From Alphaproteobacteria bacterium (GTDB lineage: Bacteria; Pseudomonadota; Alphaproteobacteria; UBA9219), in NCBI GenBank assembly GCA_028690155.1, contig JAQVBU010000006.1:60593-124592 (forward strand): a stretch of 64,000 bases of DNA. The letters run 5' to 3'. A program made the position numbers and the translations under genes. The notes under the pieces are model-generated. The model searched no databases and was not told the origin of the DNA. It saw only the letters and a list, made by a program, of their open reading frames with translations. The stretch's first letter is position 1; the number at the start of each line of letters is the position of its first letter. Positions 1-8,986 of this stretch are shown here, piece by piece.

Positions 1-1831
1 CTTGCGGCGTGCCGAGAGGCAGACGATAGACCTTTAACTTATAGACCTTACCCGACGACGAGAAAAAAAGCATTGGCGTGTGCGTGCTGGCCACAAAAAT
101 ATCGCTGACGAAATCTTCTTCCTTCGTCGCCATGCCGACGCGGCCTTTGCCGCCACGTTTTTGGGCGCGGTAGGTTGAAAGGGGCACGCGTTTGATATAG
201 CCCGTGTTGCTGACCGTCACGACCATGTCTTCGCGTTGAATCAGATCTTCGATGTCCGATTCAAATTCGGACGGCTCGATCGTCGTTTTGCGCGGGGTGG
301 CGAATTTCAGCTTCACCGCTTCCAGCTCGTCCGCCATGATACTCATCACGCGTTCGCGACGGGCCAAAATGTCCAGATAATCCTCAATCTGCGCCACGAC
401 TTCTTTCAGGTCGTTGCCGATCTTGTCGCGTTCGAGCCCCGTTAGGCGATGCAATTTGAGATCCAAGATCGCTTTGGCTTGAGTTTCGCTGAGCTTGTAG
501 ATGGGGGCCTCTCCCGTTTGGGCGCTGAAGTCTTCATCGACCAACGCGATCAACGGAGCAACATCGCCCACCGGCCACGCCCGTTCCATCAATTCGGCCT
601 TGGCAATCGCGGGATCTTTAGCCCGACGGATGAGCGCGATGACCTCGTCGATATTCGCCACGGCGACCGCAAGGCCAACCAAAACATGCGCGCGATCACG
701 GGCTTGCTTAAGATCGTGCTCAGTCCGACGCGTAATGACTTTCTCGCGGAAGTCCACAAACGCCGAAAGCACGTCTTTCAAATTCATTTGCTGTGGGCGG
801 CCATTATTGAGCGCCAACATGTTCACCGCAAACGTTCCTTGCAAAGGGGTATGCGCAAACAAGCGGTTCAGCACCACTTCGGGCATCGCGTCGCGCTTGA
901 GCTCGACCACCACGCGGACGCCGTCGCGATCCGACTCGTCCCGCAGTTCGGCGATGCCTTCGATTACTTTTTCGTGGACGCACTCGGCAATCTTTTTGAT
1001 CAGCGTTTCTTTGTTAAGCTGATACGGAATTTCCGTAAACACAATGGCTTGACGGTCCTTGCGAATTTCCTCAATCTCATGCCGCGCACGAACCGTGATG
1101 CTGCCTCGACCCGTGTGCATCGCCGCTCGGCATCCCGAAGCTCCCAAGATAATAGCGCCCGTCGGAAAGTCAGGCCCAGGGATAATTTCGAGAAGTTCCT
1201 CGATAGAAATATCCGGATTTTTGATGACTTCTTGTGTGGCGTCGATCACTTCGCCCAAGTTGTGCGGGGGGATGTTCGTTGCCATGCCGACGGCGATACC
1301 GCCGCCGCCATTCACCAACAAGTTCGGAAAACGCGCGGGCAGAACATCCGGTTCGTTCACCGTTTCATCGTAGTTTGGATGGAAATCGACCGTGTCTTTG
1401 CCGATGTCCTCCAGCATCGTTTCGGCCGCTTTGTCCAGCCGCGCTTCGGTATAACGCATGGCCGCCGCGCTGTCGCCGTCCATCGAGCCGAAGTTCCCCT
1501 GCCCGTCGATCAATGGCACGCGCATCGAGAAATCTTGAGCCATGCGCACCATGGCTTCGTAAATCGCGCTGTCGCCGTGGGGATGGTATTTACCCATCAC
1601 GTCACCGACGATACGCGCCGATTTACGGTACGGCTTGGTGCTGTCGTAGCCGCCTTCTTTCATCGCGTAGAGAATGCGGCGGTGCACCGGTTTCAGGCCG
1701 TCACGGACGTCCGGCAATGCGCGCGCGACGATCACGCTCATCGCGTACGCAAGGTACGACTGCCGCATTTCGTCTTCGATCGTTACGGGAACTATGTCTT
1801 TGTTGACGGTGGAATCCGGTGTTTCTGTCAC
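1..1831 (-). CDS. gyrA: DNA gyrase subunit A, N-terminal part (3' end outside window)
   Basis: This is the breakage-reunion subunit of DNA gyrase, which with GyrB introduces negative supercoils. About 610 codons are present and the frame runs off the left edge. The reverse complement reads V(M)[14 protein letters not shown] at a GTG start (1829-1831), followed by [17 protein letters not shown], typical of GyrA. The catalytic tyrosine lies in AMRYTEARL (about residue 127). The quinolone-determining segment reads [13 protein letters not shown], with the Ser of E. coli position 83 kept and Glu at position 87. The C-terminal half seen here enters the first beta-pinwheel blade region. GTG was chosen because no better upstream ATG exists in frame and the family usually starts about 10-15 residues before the VTIEDEM motif. 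The identity is secure. Confidence 0.97.
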   Translation of the reverse strand, partial: MTETPDSTVNKDIVPVTIEDEMRQSYLAYAMSVIVARALPDVRDGLKPVHRRILYAMKEGGYDSTKPYRKSARIVGDVMGKYHPHGDSAIYEAMVRMAQDFSMRVPLIDGQGNFGSMDGDSAAAMRYTEARLDKAAETMLEDIGKDTVDFHPNYDETVNEPDVLPARFPNLLVNGGGGIAVGMATNIPPHNLGEVIDATQEVIKNPDISIEELLEIIPGPDFPTGAIILGASGCRAAMHTGRGSITVRARHEIEEIRKDRQAIVFTEIPYQLNKETLIKKIAECVHEKVIEGIAELRDESDRDGVRVVVELKRDAMPEVVLNRLFAHTPLQGTFAVNMLALNNGRPQQMNLKDVLSAFVDFREKVITRRTEHDLKQARDRAHVLVGLAVAVANIDEVIALIRRAKDPAIAKAELMERAWPVGDVAPLIALVDEDFSAQTGEAPIYKLSETQAKAILDLKLHRLTGLERDKIGNDLKEVVAQIEDYLDILARRERVMSIMADELEAVKLKFATPRKTTIEPSEFESDIEDLIQREDMVVTVSNTGYIKRVPLSTYRAQKRGGKGRVGMATKEEDFVSDIFVASTHTPMLFFSSSGKVYKLKVYRLPLGTPQ

Positions 1832-2179
1832 AATAAAACCTGCTTTTTTCCTAGCGTTCGGGGATCGCGATCGCTTTGTTTACCAAACGATTTCCCCTGT
1901 CGAATCGCGGTCTGAACCGCTTGGTCTTTTGTACCATTTTCGAGGGCCCTTTTCCAAGGGAAAAAACCCGAATTATCTTATTTATTTCAGTTGGTTATTA
2001 GAAGGCATCCTTGGGAAAAAACAGGGGCGTTCGGCCTTTGGTTTCAAGGCTCTTTTTTTACCCCCAAAAAGCCCCTTCTTTACCGGTTTTGGGCCTTGTT
2101 TCTACAAAAAATTATTAACTTTCACCCTCTTATGAGATACTTGGCTTTCTGTTTAGAACAGCCGCCTTGAGCCAGCTTT
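1832..2179. other. Divergent intergenic region between gyrA and the phosphatase pair
   Basis: These 348 bases separate two divergent genes and must hold both promoters. The stretch is AT-richer than the flanking genes, with several runs of A and T. There are short GC-rich inverted stretches around 1945-1970 and 2065-2095 (runs of C and G flanking A or T tracts). I see no convincing ORF, no conserved RNA and no clear -35/-10 pair. Confidence 0.4.
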
Positions 2180-3268
2180 ATGAACGATATATCCACCATC
2201 GTCCGACAGGTCGGGAAAAACTTTGTCCTTCCCCTTTTCTATGATCAGGCGGCCGCTTCTATCGTCAATAAAATCCCCGGCGCTTCGCCTGTCGGCGCGG
2301 CTGATGTCGGCGCCCAGATCTTGATCGCCCGCGAAATCAAAAAACGCTTTCCCGACGATTGCTTCTTCGGCGAGGAGACGATCCCTTCTTTCTTCGGCCC
2401 AAAGATCGGGCACGGCCAGGCGGTGGAGCATTTCGATATATCGCGCCCTTTGGATCTGTCCTGTAAAAACGACACTGCTTTTGTAGAGCTTGCTCGCGAC
2501 ATTTTGGTTGCCCATAAACCGGCAAAATCCGGAAACCGTCTCGACGACTTTAAGCCCGCCAAGGAAACCGCTTGGATCGTCGATCCCGTCGACGGCACGT
2601 CTTCTTTTAAAAAAGGCCTTCCTTATTTCTGCGTTCAGCTTGCTCGCGTCCAACAGGGACGGATCGTCGGCGCTTGGGTCTATCGCCCCGTTCAAGACCA
2701 GTTGTTCCGCGCCACGGCGAACGTCGATCCGCAGATCGTCACCTTCGATAAGAAGGATCGCCCCATTGCCGCGCCTTTGACGCTGCCGCCCGTTAAGCCT
2801 TTGGAAGAAATGCGCGTCGCTTATGCTCCGGCCAAGCCTTACGTTCCTCTCGATGACGTGGCGAAGGCCATCTATACCAAAGAAGACGGGTCTTGCCTTT
2901 CCTTCGAGGAACTGGCGGCGCGCTTTAGCAAGGACGTTCAAAACGTCACACCCGCTGTTGCTTATGCTTTCTCGGTCACCGATATGTTCCTCCAGAACGT
3001 CGATGCCGTTTGCATGCCCGGAACCCTCGCCTGGGATCATTTTGCCACGGCTTATATCGCTCGGCGCGCCGGTTATCAGGTCGCTTTCTTGAACCGGGAG
3101 GCTTATCTGGGATCGAATTATACCGTTCCTTTGACGGAGAACGGTACCATCAAACAAAAGGGCGGGATTCTTTATACGCATCCCAAAGTTTGGCCCAATC
3201 TCGATTGGACCATGAATCGGGGGCCTTGTCAGGAGCGGCTTAAGGCTCTTTCTTCGACGTTGGGATAA
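2180..3268 (+). CDS. Inositol monophosphatase-family phosphatase, copy 1
   Basis: This is a 362-residue member of the Mg2+-dependent, Li+-sensitive phosphatase superfamily (inositol monophosphatase, fructose-1,6-bisphosphatase, 3'-phosphoadenosine phosphatase). Metal-ligand motifs are visible: GEE at residues 64-66, DPVDGT at 135-140, and WDHFATA near 280, matching the family's third metal motif. It is longer than a plain IMPase (about 260 residues), with extra sequence before DPVDGT and at the C-terminus. The substrate cannot be read from sequence. A paralogue lies at 3757-4824, and each copy is followed by a related small gene, so the unit was duplicated as a pair. The small gene starts 7 bases after this stop, which suggests cotranscription. 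Confidence 0.85.
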   Translation: MNDISTIVRQVGKNFVLPLFYDQAAASIVNKIPGASPVGAADVGAQILIAREIKKRFPDDCFFGEETIPSFFGPKIGHGQAVEHFDISRPLDLSCKNDTAFVELARDILVAHKPAKSGNRLDDFKPAKETAWIVDPVDGTSSFKKGLPYFCVQLARVQQGRIVGAWVYRPVQDQLFRATANVDPQIVTFDKKDRPIAAPLTLPPVKPLEEMRVAYAPAKPYVPLDDVAKAIYTKEDGSCLSFEELAARFSKDVQNVTPAVAYAFSVTDMFLQNVDAVCMPGTLAWDHFATAYIARRAGYQVAFLNREAYLGSNYTVPLTENGTIKQKGGILYTHPKVWPNLDWTMNRGPCQERLKALSSTLG

Positions 3269-3275
3269 TTGACTC

Positions 3276-3749
3276 ATGGAAATTTCTTTTACTTCCGTCG
3301 CGCAGAGCAAAAGGGACCATTACCTCGTCCGGCGGGAGCGCGAGGTTGAATCCTCGGACATCGCTTTCTTTCGCGCGCCTCTTAAACCGACACGAAATTT
3401 CCGCGACTGCGCTTTGGGCGTGATCGATCGGGACAGTCAGCACCACCGGCTTGTGTTCTTTGCCGAACAGCCGAACTCTATCCTTTCGGATATGGAAGAG
3501 GCCGGCATGTCTTTGCTGCGTGTTATTCAACGTCAGAAAAATATCGGTTCTGTCAACGTCGTTTTGAACGCCGAGCGGGTCGGTGTCGTTTCCGAGATTT
3601 GGGAAAGAAACGCCGGGATTGTTTCGACGCGGGTTTCTTTCGAAGGATCGCCTTTGGAGGTTGTCGTTTGGCAGCCTGAGGACGTCGTTCTGAACGGAAT
3701 CGAAAAGGCCCGCTCTTCTCAGAATATTATTTCTCTGACGTGCGGTTGA
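3276..3749 (+). CDS. Unknown small protein, partner of phosphatase copy 1
   Basis: This 157-residue protein matches no family I recognise. It has no signal peptide or membrane segment, so it is probably cytosolic. It shares an ordered set of short blocks with the product of 4985-5416: a VESSDIAFF block near residue 25, an EAGMSL block near residue 75, an NVV-NAE block, and a SFxGxPL block near residue 125. The two are therefore paralogues. The start is only 7 bases after the phosphatase stop, implying translation from the same mRNA. A role with the adjacent phosphatase is inferred only from the conserved pairing. Confidence 0.7.
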   Translation: MEISFTSVAQSKRDHYLVRREREVESSDIAFFRAPLKPTRNFRDCALGVIDRDSQHHRLVFFAEQPNSILSDMEEAGMSLLRVIQRQKNIGSVNVVLNAERVGVVSEIWERNAGIVSTRVSFEGSPLEVVVWQPEDVVLNGIEKARSSQNIISLTCG

Positions 3750-3756
3750 TTTGATC

Positions 3757-4824
3757 ATGGATAATGTCGCCGTCAGTATTCGTTCGATAGGCCGTCATTT
3801 CGTTTGCCCTCTTTTCTTCGGACAGAAATCGGACGATATCGTCAACAAAATTTCCCATGACACGGCGGGCGTTTCGCCGGTGGGCCTTGCCGACGTCGGC
3901 GCCCAGATTTTGCTCGCCCGCGAGGTGTCGGCTCTTGAGCCCAAAAGCGAATTCTTCGGCGAAGAATTCGTTCCGCGTTTCTCTTCCAAAGACAGACGCA
4001 TCGTCGACCGGGTCGACGTCACCCGGCCTTTCGATCCCTCGGACAAAAACGATGCCGCTTTTCTGGACCTCGTTCGCACGATTATCGCTTCCGGTCAAAC
4101 GTGGCCGCAGGCAACCATCGACGGCTACCACCCCGCTCAAAACGGAGTCTCGTGGCTGGCCGATCCCGTCGACGGCACCATTCCCTTCCGTGACGGAAAG
4201 CCTTGCTTTTCCATGCAGCTGGCGCGCATCGATCATGGACGCCTTGTCGGCGGATGGATCTATCGCCCCGTTCAGGACCAGATGTTCGTGGCCACCGAGG
4301 GCTGCCCTCCTTATGTCATCGAGTCCGACGGCGCCTCAACGTCCTTGACCCTGCCCGCCGTCGACCGCCCCGCCCATGACATGCGCGTCGTTTACGCCCG
4401 CGCCCATCCCAACGTGCCGCTCGATTCCTTCACCCGCCGCATCTATGAGGATAGAGACGGACGGCGTCTGTCGTTCGACGCTCTGGCCAAACGCATCGGC
4501 AGCAACGTCGCAACCCTGCTACCCACCGATGGCTACTCTTTCCATCTCGGCGAGCTTTTTCTTCAAAACGTTCATGCCGTATGCGTGCCGGGCACGCATC
4601 CTTGGGATCATTTCGCCTCGGCCTATATCGCACGCCGCATCGGCTATCGGGTCGGCTTTTTGAACGGCCGATCCTATCTAAGCGAGACGATGGCTCCTTG
4701 CCTCCAACCCGATATGCACGGCGTCAAGAATATGGGCGGCGTTTTGTATGCTCCTTCGCCCTCGTGGCTTGAGCTGAATGAGGCTCTTAATGTTAAGCCT
4801 CTTTCCTCTCCGGCACCCCGTTAA
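3757..4824 (+). CDS. Inositol monophosphatase-family phosphatase, copy 2
   Basis: This is a paralogue of the product of 2180-3268, about 355 residues, aligned over nearly its whole length. It keeps the metal-binding motifs: GEE after residue 60, DPVDGT (followed by IPF), and WDHFASA near the C-terminus. The shared PVGxADVGAQIL-AREV block near residues 40-55 is also conserved. The ATG at 3757 (MDNVAVSI) was preferred to a TTG two codons upstream because it lines up with the first copy's start. It begins 7 bases after the first small gene ends, so all four genes may form one transcript. Substrate unknown; both copies keep the catalytic residues, so neither looks decayed. Confidence 0.85.
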   Translation: MDNVAVSIRSIGRHFVCPLFFGQKSDDIVNKISHDTAGVSPVGLADVGAQILLAREVSALEPKSEFFGEEFVPRFSSKDRRIVDRVDVTRPFDPSDKNDAAFLDLVRTIIASGQTWPQATIDGYHPAQNGVSWLADPVDGTIPFRDGKPCFSMQLARIDHGRLVGGWIYRPVQDQMFVATEGCPPYVIESDGASTSLTLPAVDRPAHDMRVVYARAHPNVPLDSFTRRIYEDRDGRRLSFDALAKRIGSNVATLLPTDGYSFHLGELFLQNVHAVCVPGTHPWDHFASAYIARRIGYRVGFLNGRSYLSETMAPCLQPDMHGVKNMGGVLYAPSPSWLELNEALNVKPLSSPAPR

Positions 4825-4984
4825 CCACCTTTTTCACGTCCTTTGGGACTTCCTTACGAAAAAATCTTCCGTCCCTTGCGCTCTTTCTTCGGCCCGCTTG
4901 CTTTTCCTTCTTTTCTTTGGGATAGTTTCCTCGACTTTATCTGTTCAAAATCTTTTTATTGTTTCTATTCCAAAGGCCGTTTTC

Positions 4985-5416
4985 ATGATAATCGATTTTT
5001 ACTTCATTGCCCAAAAAACTACCCATTGGCGCCAAAGGGTCGAGTCTTCCGACATCGCTTTCTTCTCCAGTCGCGCCCAGAAAACAACAGGCAGGCTCGG
5101 CGTCGTCAACCGCTACGATGCATTTAACAAATGCATCTACGTCACACGGGACAATATCCTCGACTCCATGAAAGAAGCCGGTATGTCTTTGATTCAATGC
5201 CCCGGCGCCAAAGAAGGAAACGGCGAAACCGCCAACGTCGTCATTAATGCCGAGCTCGTCCTCCTTGAGGAGCTCACACCGATGGACGGGATGACAAAAA
5301 TTTCTTTCAACGGCACGCCCCTGTTCGTGCAGGTTCCCCGTGCCCCTCAAGAGGTATACGATAGAGTGGTCGAGGCGCGAACGTCCCGAAGGGACCTGTT
5401 CGTTGCCTCACTTTAA
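4985..5416 (+). CDS. Unknown small protein, partner of phosphatase copy 2
   Basis: This 143-residue protein is a paralogue of the product of 3276-3749. Shared blocks are VESSDIAFF, EAGMSL, NVVINAE and SFNGTPL, in the same order and at similar spacing. The ATG at 4985 was chosen because its product MIIDFYFIAQ aligns with MEISFTSVAQ of the first copy; a longer open frame from 4778 would overlap the phosphatase and has no matching sequence. Unlike the first pair, a T-rich gap of 160 bases separates it from the phosphatase, so it may have its own promoter. It converges with lolD, overlapping by 4 bases. Confidence 0.65.
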   Translation: MIIDFYFIAQKTTHWRQRVESSDIAFFSSRAQKTTGRLGVVNRYDAFNKCIYVTRDNILDSMKEAGMSLIQCPGAKEGNGETANVVINAELVLLEELTPMDGMTKISFNGTPLFVQVPRAPQEVYDRVVEARTSRRDLFVASL

Positions 5417-6093
5417 GTCTGAACCACACGGCCAGACTGAATTGTCACCGTCCGCCCCATTCGCGCCGCAAGCTCTATGTTATGTGTCGCCATCAACAGC
5501 GCAAGCGCGCAATCTTTGACAAGATTCTGCAAAAGGTCGAAGGCGGCTTCGGCCGTCTCCGGGTCCAGATTGCCCGTGGGTTCGTCGGCGATCAACAGCG
5601 CCGGCTCGTTTGCCAAGGCGCGGGCCAAGGCAACGCGTTGCTGTTCGCCGCCGGAGAGCGCTCCGGGACGATGCGCGAACCTTTCGGCCAAGCCCACCGC
5701 TGACAAAAGCTCCTTGGCGCGGGCCATGGCTTTTCTTTTGGACACCCCCGCAATCATTTGGGGAAGCATCACGTTTTCAAGCGCTGAAAACTCCGGCAAT
5801 AAATGATGAAACTGATACACAAAGCCCAACGTATTACGGCGTAACGCCGTGCGGCCCGCATCGTCCAGCGCCGTGGCGTCCTGGCCCATCACGATCACGC
5901 GGCCACTGTCGGGCTTTTCCAACAAGCCCGCGATATGCAACAAGGTCGATTTCCCGGACCCCGACGGACCGACCAACGCGACCGTTTCCCCTTCGTCGAT
6001 TACGAGCGAGCACCCTCGCAAAATATGCAACGGCGCCATGCCTTCGTCGAAGGTGCGGACAATATCATGAAGTTCAAGGACGGAATTATTCAT
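5413..6093 (-). CDS. lolD: Lipoprotein-releasing system ATP-binding protein
   Basis: This is the ATPase of the LolCDE transporter, which extracts outer-membrane lipoproteins from the inner membrane and hands them to LolA. The 226 residues contain Walker A GPSGSGKST, a Q-loop, the signature LSGGEQQRVA, Walker B LLIADEPTG and the H-loop (ATHN). The start at MNNSVLELHD overlaps the end of the lolC/E gene by 8 bases, indicating coupled translation. The order proS-lolC-lolD is common in Alphaproteobacteria. Confidence 0.95.
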   Translation of the reverse strand: MNNSVLELHDIVRTFDEGMAPLHILRGCSLVIDEGETVALVGPSGSGKSTLLHIAGLLEKPDSGRVIVMGQDATALDDAGRTALRRNTLGFVYQFHHLLPEFSALENVMLPQMIAGVSKRKAMARAKELLSAVGLAERFAHRPGALSGGEQQRVALARALANEPALLIADEPTGNLDPETAEAAFDLLQNLVKDCALALLMATHNIELAARMGRTVTIQSGRVVQT

Positions 6094-7339
6094 AGCGCAA
6101 CGCCTCGACAGGGTCTTGCTTGGCCGCACGCCACGACGGGTAGAGCGTCGCCAAGAAGGATAACGAAAGCGCCATCAACACCACGTGGGTCACGTCGCTT
6201 GCATCCACGACCGAGGGCATATGCGTCAAAAAATACACTTCCGGCGAAAAGGGATCGGTGTTCGTTAAGAATTGAACAACTTGGCGAAGTTCCTCTACAT
6301 GATGCGCGACGAACAAGCCTAAAGCCAAGCCCACGAGCGTGCCCCCGACCCCAATCATCGACCCGTTCAAAAAGAAAATCCGCATCACCATGGCGCGCGT
6401 CGCCCCCATCGTGCGCAAAATCGCGATGTCCCGGCCCTTGTCCTTCACCAGCATGATGAGACCCGAAATAATGTTGAACGCCGCCACCAGAATAATCATG
6501 GTCAGGATCAAAAACATCACGTTGCGTTCAACCTGAAGCGCCGTGAAAAAGCTCGCGTTGCTTTGCTGCCAATCCAGAAGCCTTAGCGGCTGCGGGTATG
6601 TCGGGCCGATGGCGGCCACAACGTCTGGGCGAAAACGGCGGACATTTTCCGGATCGTCAACAAACATCTCAAGCGATGTCACGGCCTCGCCCGTTTTAAA
6701 AAACACCTGCGCCGTCTTGAGCGGCATGAAGATAAATCCGCTGTCGTATTCGTACATGCCTACATTAAAAATCGCGCCGATGGTGTACCCTCTCATGCGC
6801 GGCGCCGAGCCGAAAATCGTCTTCGCGCCCACCGGCGAAATCAGCGTCAACGTGTCGCCCACCTTAACGTTCAGACGTTGCGCCATGCGAAGGCCTATCG
6901 CTATGGAGTTCCCTTCAAACGTGGCTAAACTGCCTTCCACGATATGGTCCGCAATCGTCGCTCGACGGCGGATGGCCTCGGGCGGAAGACCGCGAACATA
7001 AGCGCCCGACGCTACGCCGTCGCGACTGATCAAGACTTGCCCTTCGATGGTCGGCGTAACCTCGGTCACGCCTTTGACTTGAGCAAGCTTGGCCGCCAAA
7101 GGGTCGACTAAGTCAATGTTGCCTTGCATGGCGTAAACGTTCATATGGCCGTTCAAGCCCATGACCCGCTGAAACAACTCTTGCCGGAAGCCGTTCATCA
7201 CCGACATGACCACGATCAACGTCGCCACGCCCAACGCGATGCCGATGAGCGAGAACCAGCTTATCACCGAGATGAACCCTTCTTGCCGCTTGGCGCGAAG
7301 ATAGCGCAAGGCCATCATCCATTCGAAGGGTGCGGTCAT
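6086..7339 (-). CDS. lolC: Lipoprotein-releasing ABC transporter permease (LolC/LolE family)
   Basis: This is the inner-membrane permease of the lipoprotein-releasing system. The 417 residues have an N-terminal membrane segment preceded by MALRYLRAKRQEGF (the family hallmark), a large periplasmic MacB-like core, and three C-terminal membrane segments of the FtsX type. Only one permease gene is present, so the complex is probably a LolC/E homodimer with LolD, as in many Alphaproteobacteria. The ATG at 7339 shares one base with the proS stop (TGATG), a tight coupling. The reading frame extends 50 codons further upstream, but that part lies inside proS. Confidence 0.93.
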   Translation of the reverse strand: MTAPFEWMMALRYLRAKRQEGFISVISWFSLIGIALGVATLIVVMSVMNGFRQELFQRVMGLNGHMNVYAMQGNIDLVDPLAAKLAQVKGVTEVTPTIEGQVLISRDGVASGAYVRGLPPEAIRRRATIADHIVEGSLATFEGNSIAIGLRMAQRLNVKVGDTLTLISPVGAKTIFGSAPRMRGYTIGAIFNVGMYEYDSGFIFMPLKTAQVFFKTGEAVTSLEMFVDDPENVRRFRPDVVAAIGPTYPQPLRLLDWQQSNASFFTALQVERNVMFLILTMIILVAAFNIISGLIMLVKDKGRDIAILRTMGATRAMVMRIFFLNGSMIGVGGTLVGLALGLFVAHHVEELRQVVQFLTNTDPFSPEVYFLTHMPSVVDASDVTHVVLMALSLSFLATLYPSWRAAKQDPVEALRYE

Positions 7340-8868
7340 CAGTACGCCCTCGCAAAGATCACGTCTTGCGTCGCAGGCTTGCCCGTGAGCACGCACGTAC
7401 CCTCGCGGCCGTCCTGATCGAACGGCACGCAACGGATCGTCACGCCCATCGGATCCAAAAGCGCCAACGAGTCCATGTCTCCCGACCATTTTGCCCGGAC
7501 GAAACCTTGGCCGCTTACAAAACTGTTGTCCGCGTCCTTGCTGAAGTACGCTTCGAATTCGGCGCGGGTCTTGATCGTCGTCACCGTGCGCTCCTCCATA
7601 AACGTCTTGGCCGCGGCAAACATGCCTTGCTGGATATCCGCCAACATCCCGGCAATGGCCGCCACAAACGCCTCGCGTTCCAAGAATTGTTTGCCTTCGT
7701 CCAAAAGGTCACGGCGTTGAACGCAGACTTTGTTTCCTTCCACGTCGCGCGGACCGATTTCCACCACCAAAGGCGCGCCCTTCTTGACCCAATCCCATTT
7801 CTTTTCGGTGTTGGGGATGTCACGACGGTCCACCTTGGCCCGGACAGGTTCTCCGGCATACGTTTGCGCCGAAAGAGCCGAACACAGCGCCTCGCAGTAG
7901 GTATGTATCTTGTCTCCTTCGCTGTCGTTGCGGACGATGGGAATGATCACCACCTGCCAAGGAGCCAAACGCGGCGGCACCTTCATGCCGTTGTCGTCGC
8001 CGTGCGCCATCACCAAGGCGCCCAACAAACGCGTCGAAACCCCCCATGAAGTCGTATGCACATATTCCAGCGCGCCGTCGCGGTTTTGAAATTGAATATT
8101 CAAGCTCTTCGAAAAATTCTGGCCCAAATAATGCGACGTGCCCGCTTGAAGGGCGCGACCGTCTTGCATCATCGCCTCGATCGAGAACGAGTTGACCGCG
8201 CCGGGGAAGCGTTCGTTCGCCGTTTTTTCTCCACAGATTACCGGAAGCGCCAAGACCTCTTCCGCAAACGCGCGGTAGACATCGTGCATCTTCTTGGCCT
8301 CGGCCATGGCGTCATCGTAGGTTTCGTGCGCCGTGTGGCCTTCTTGCCAAAGAAATTCCGCCGTCCTAAGCAACAGCCTCGGCCGCATTTCCCACCGCAC
8401 GACGTTTGCCCACTGGTTTACCAGAAGCGGCAGATCCCGGTACGATTTGATCCATTTGGCCATGGCCGTGCCAATGACCGTTTCCGATGTCGGGCGCACG
8501 ATGAGCGGCTCTTCAAGCGCGCCGTCGGGCACAAGCTTGCCGTCCACGGCTTTCAGCCTGTGATGCGTCACAACCGCCATTTCCTTGGCAAAGCCTTCGA
8601 CGTGTTCCGCTTCCTTCTGAAAATAACTCAACGGAATAAACAGCGGGAAATAGCAGTTCTCGTGCCCCGTCTCCTTGAATCGGCGATCCAAATCTTTCTG
8701 CATGCGCTCCCAGATACCGTAGCCGTTCGGCTTGATGATCATGCATCCGCGCACGCCCGATAGCTCGGCCATGTCCGCCGCCCGGACGATTTGCTGATAC
8801 CATTCGGCGTAGTTTTCCGCCCGCGTGGGCGTGATGGCGGTTTTCTTGGCTTTTTTATCGTTGCTCAT
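7339..8868 (-). CDS. proS: Prolyl-tRNA synthetase, archaeal/eukaryal-like type
   Basis: This enzyme charges tRNA-Pro. The 509-residue product lacks the large editing insertion of the E. coli enzyme. It has class II motif 2-type sequence (RWEMRPRLLLRTAEFLWQEG), a TSETVIG block, an anticodon-binding domain around residues 290-390, and a C-terminal extension ending in tyrosine (FARAY). That architecture is the archaeal/eukaryal-like ProRS. Many Alphaproteobacteria instead have a bacterial-type ProRS of about 440 residues. The start MSNDKK was preferred over an ATG five codons upstream; both are possible. It is first in the proS-lolC-lolD transcript. Confidence 0.93.
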   Translation of the reverse strand: MSNDKKAKKTAITPTRAENYAEWYQQIVRAADMAELSGVRGCMIIKPNGYGIWERMQKDLDRRFKETGHENCYFPLFIPLSYFQKEAEHVEGFAKEMAVVTHHRLKAVDGKLVPDGALEEPLIVRPTSETVIGTAMAKWIKSYRDLPLLVNQWANVVRWEMRPRLLLRTAEFLWQEGHTAHETYDDAMAEAKKMHDVYRAFAEEVLALPVICGEKTANERFPGAVNSFSIEAMMQDGRALQAGTSHYLGQNFSKSLNIQFQNRDGALEYVHTTSWGVSTRLLGALVMAHGDDNGMKVPPRLAPWQVVIIPIVRNDSEGDKIHTYCEALCSALSAQTYAGEPVRAKVDRRDIPNTEKKWDWVKKGAPLVVEIGPRDVEGNKVCVQRRDLLDEGKQFLEREAFVAAIAGMLADIQQGMFAAAKTFMEERTVTTIKTRAEFEAYFSKDADNSFVSGQGFVRAKWSGDMDSLALLDPMGVTIRCVPFDQDGREGTCVLTGKPATQDVIFARAY

Positions 8869-8945
8869 GATGGTCCCATGCAAAAATCACTCGTTTTTCA
8901 ATAGCCTTTTTAACCCGTTATTGGCAATAAAGAAACGACTTCCAC

Positions 8946-8986
8946 AAAGGCCTGACCGCATCGCTCGCCCTGACGGATAGGCCTTT
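8946..8986 (-). terminator. Hairpin at the end of xthA, possible weak terminator
   Basis: An 8-bp perfect inverted repeat (AAAGGCCT at 8946-8953 and AGGCCTTT at 8979-8986) flanks a 25-base loop and covers the xthA stop codon. It is followed on the minus strand by only a short T tract, so intrinsic termination would be weak. Confidence 0.3.

Noticed and set aside
1536-1570. Quinolone-resistance mutation in gyrA
   Set aside because: The segment reads [12 protein letters not shown]; the Ser at E. coli position 83 is unchanged, and Glu at position 87 occurs naturally in many species.
449-1915. Open frame of 488 codons on the plus strand opposite gyrA
   Set aside because: It is a shadow of gyrA: the product is His/Arg-rich with no motif, and the minus strand has an unambiguous GyrA.
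4778-4984. Longer start for the second small protein at 4778
   Set aside because: It would overlap the phosphatase by 47 bases and add hydrophobic sequence absent in the paralogue; the ATG at 4985 aligns.
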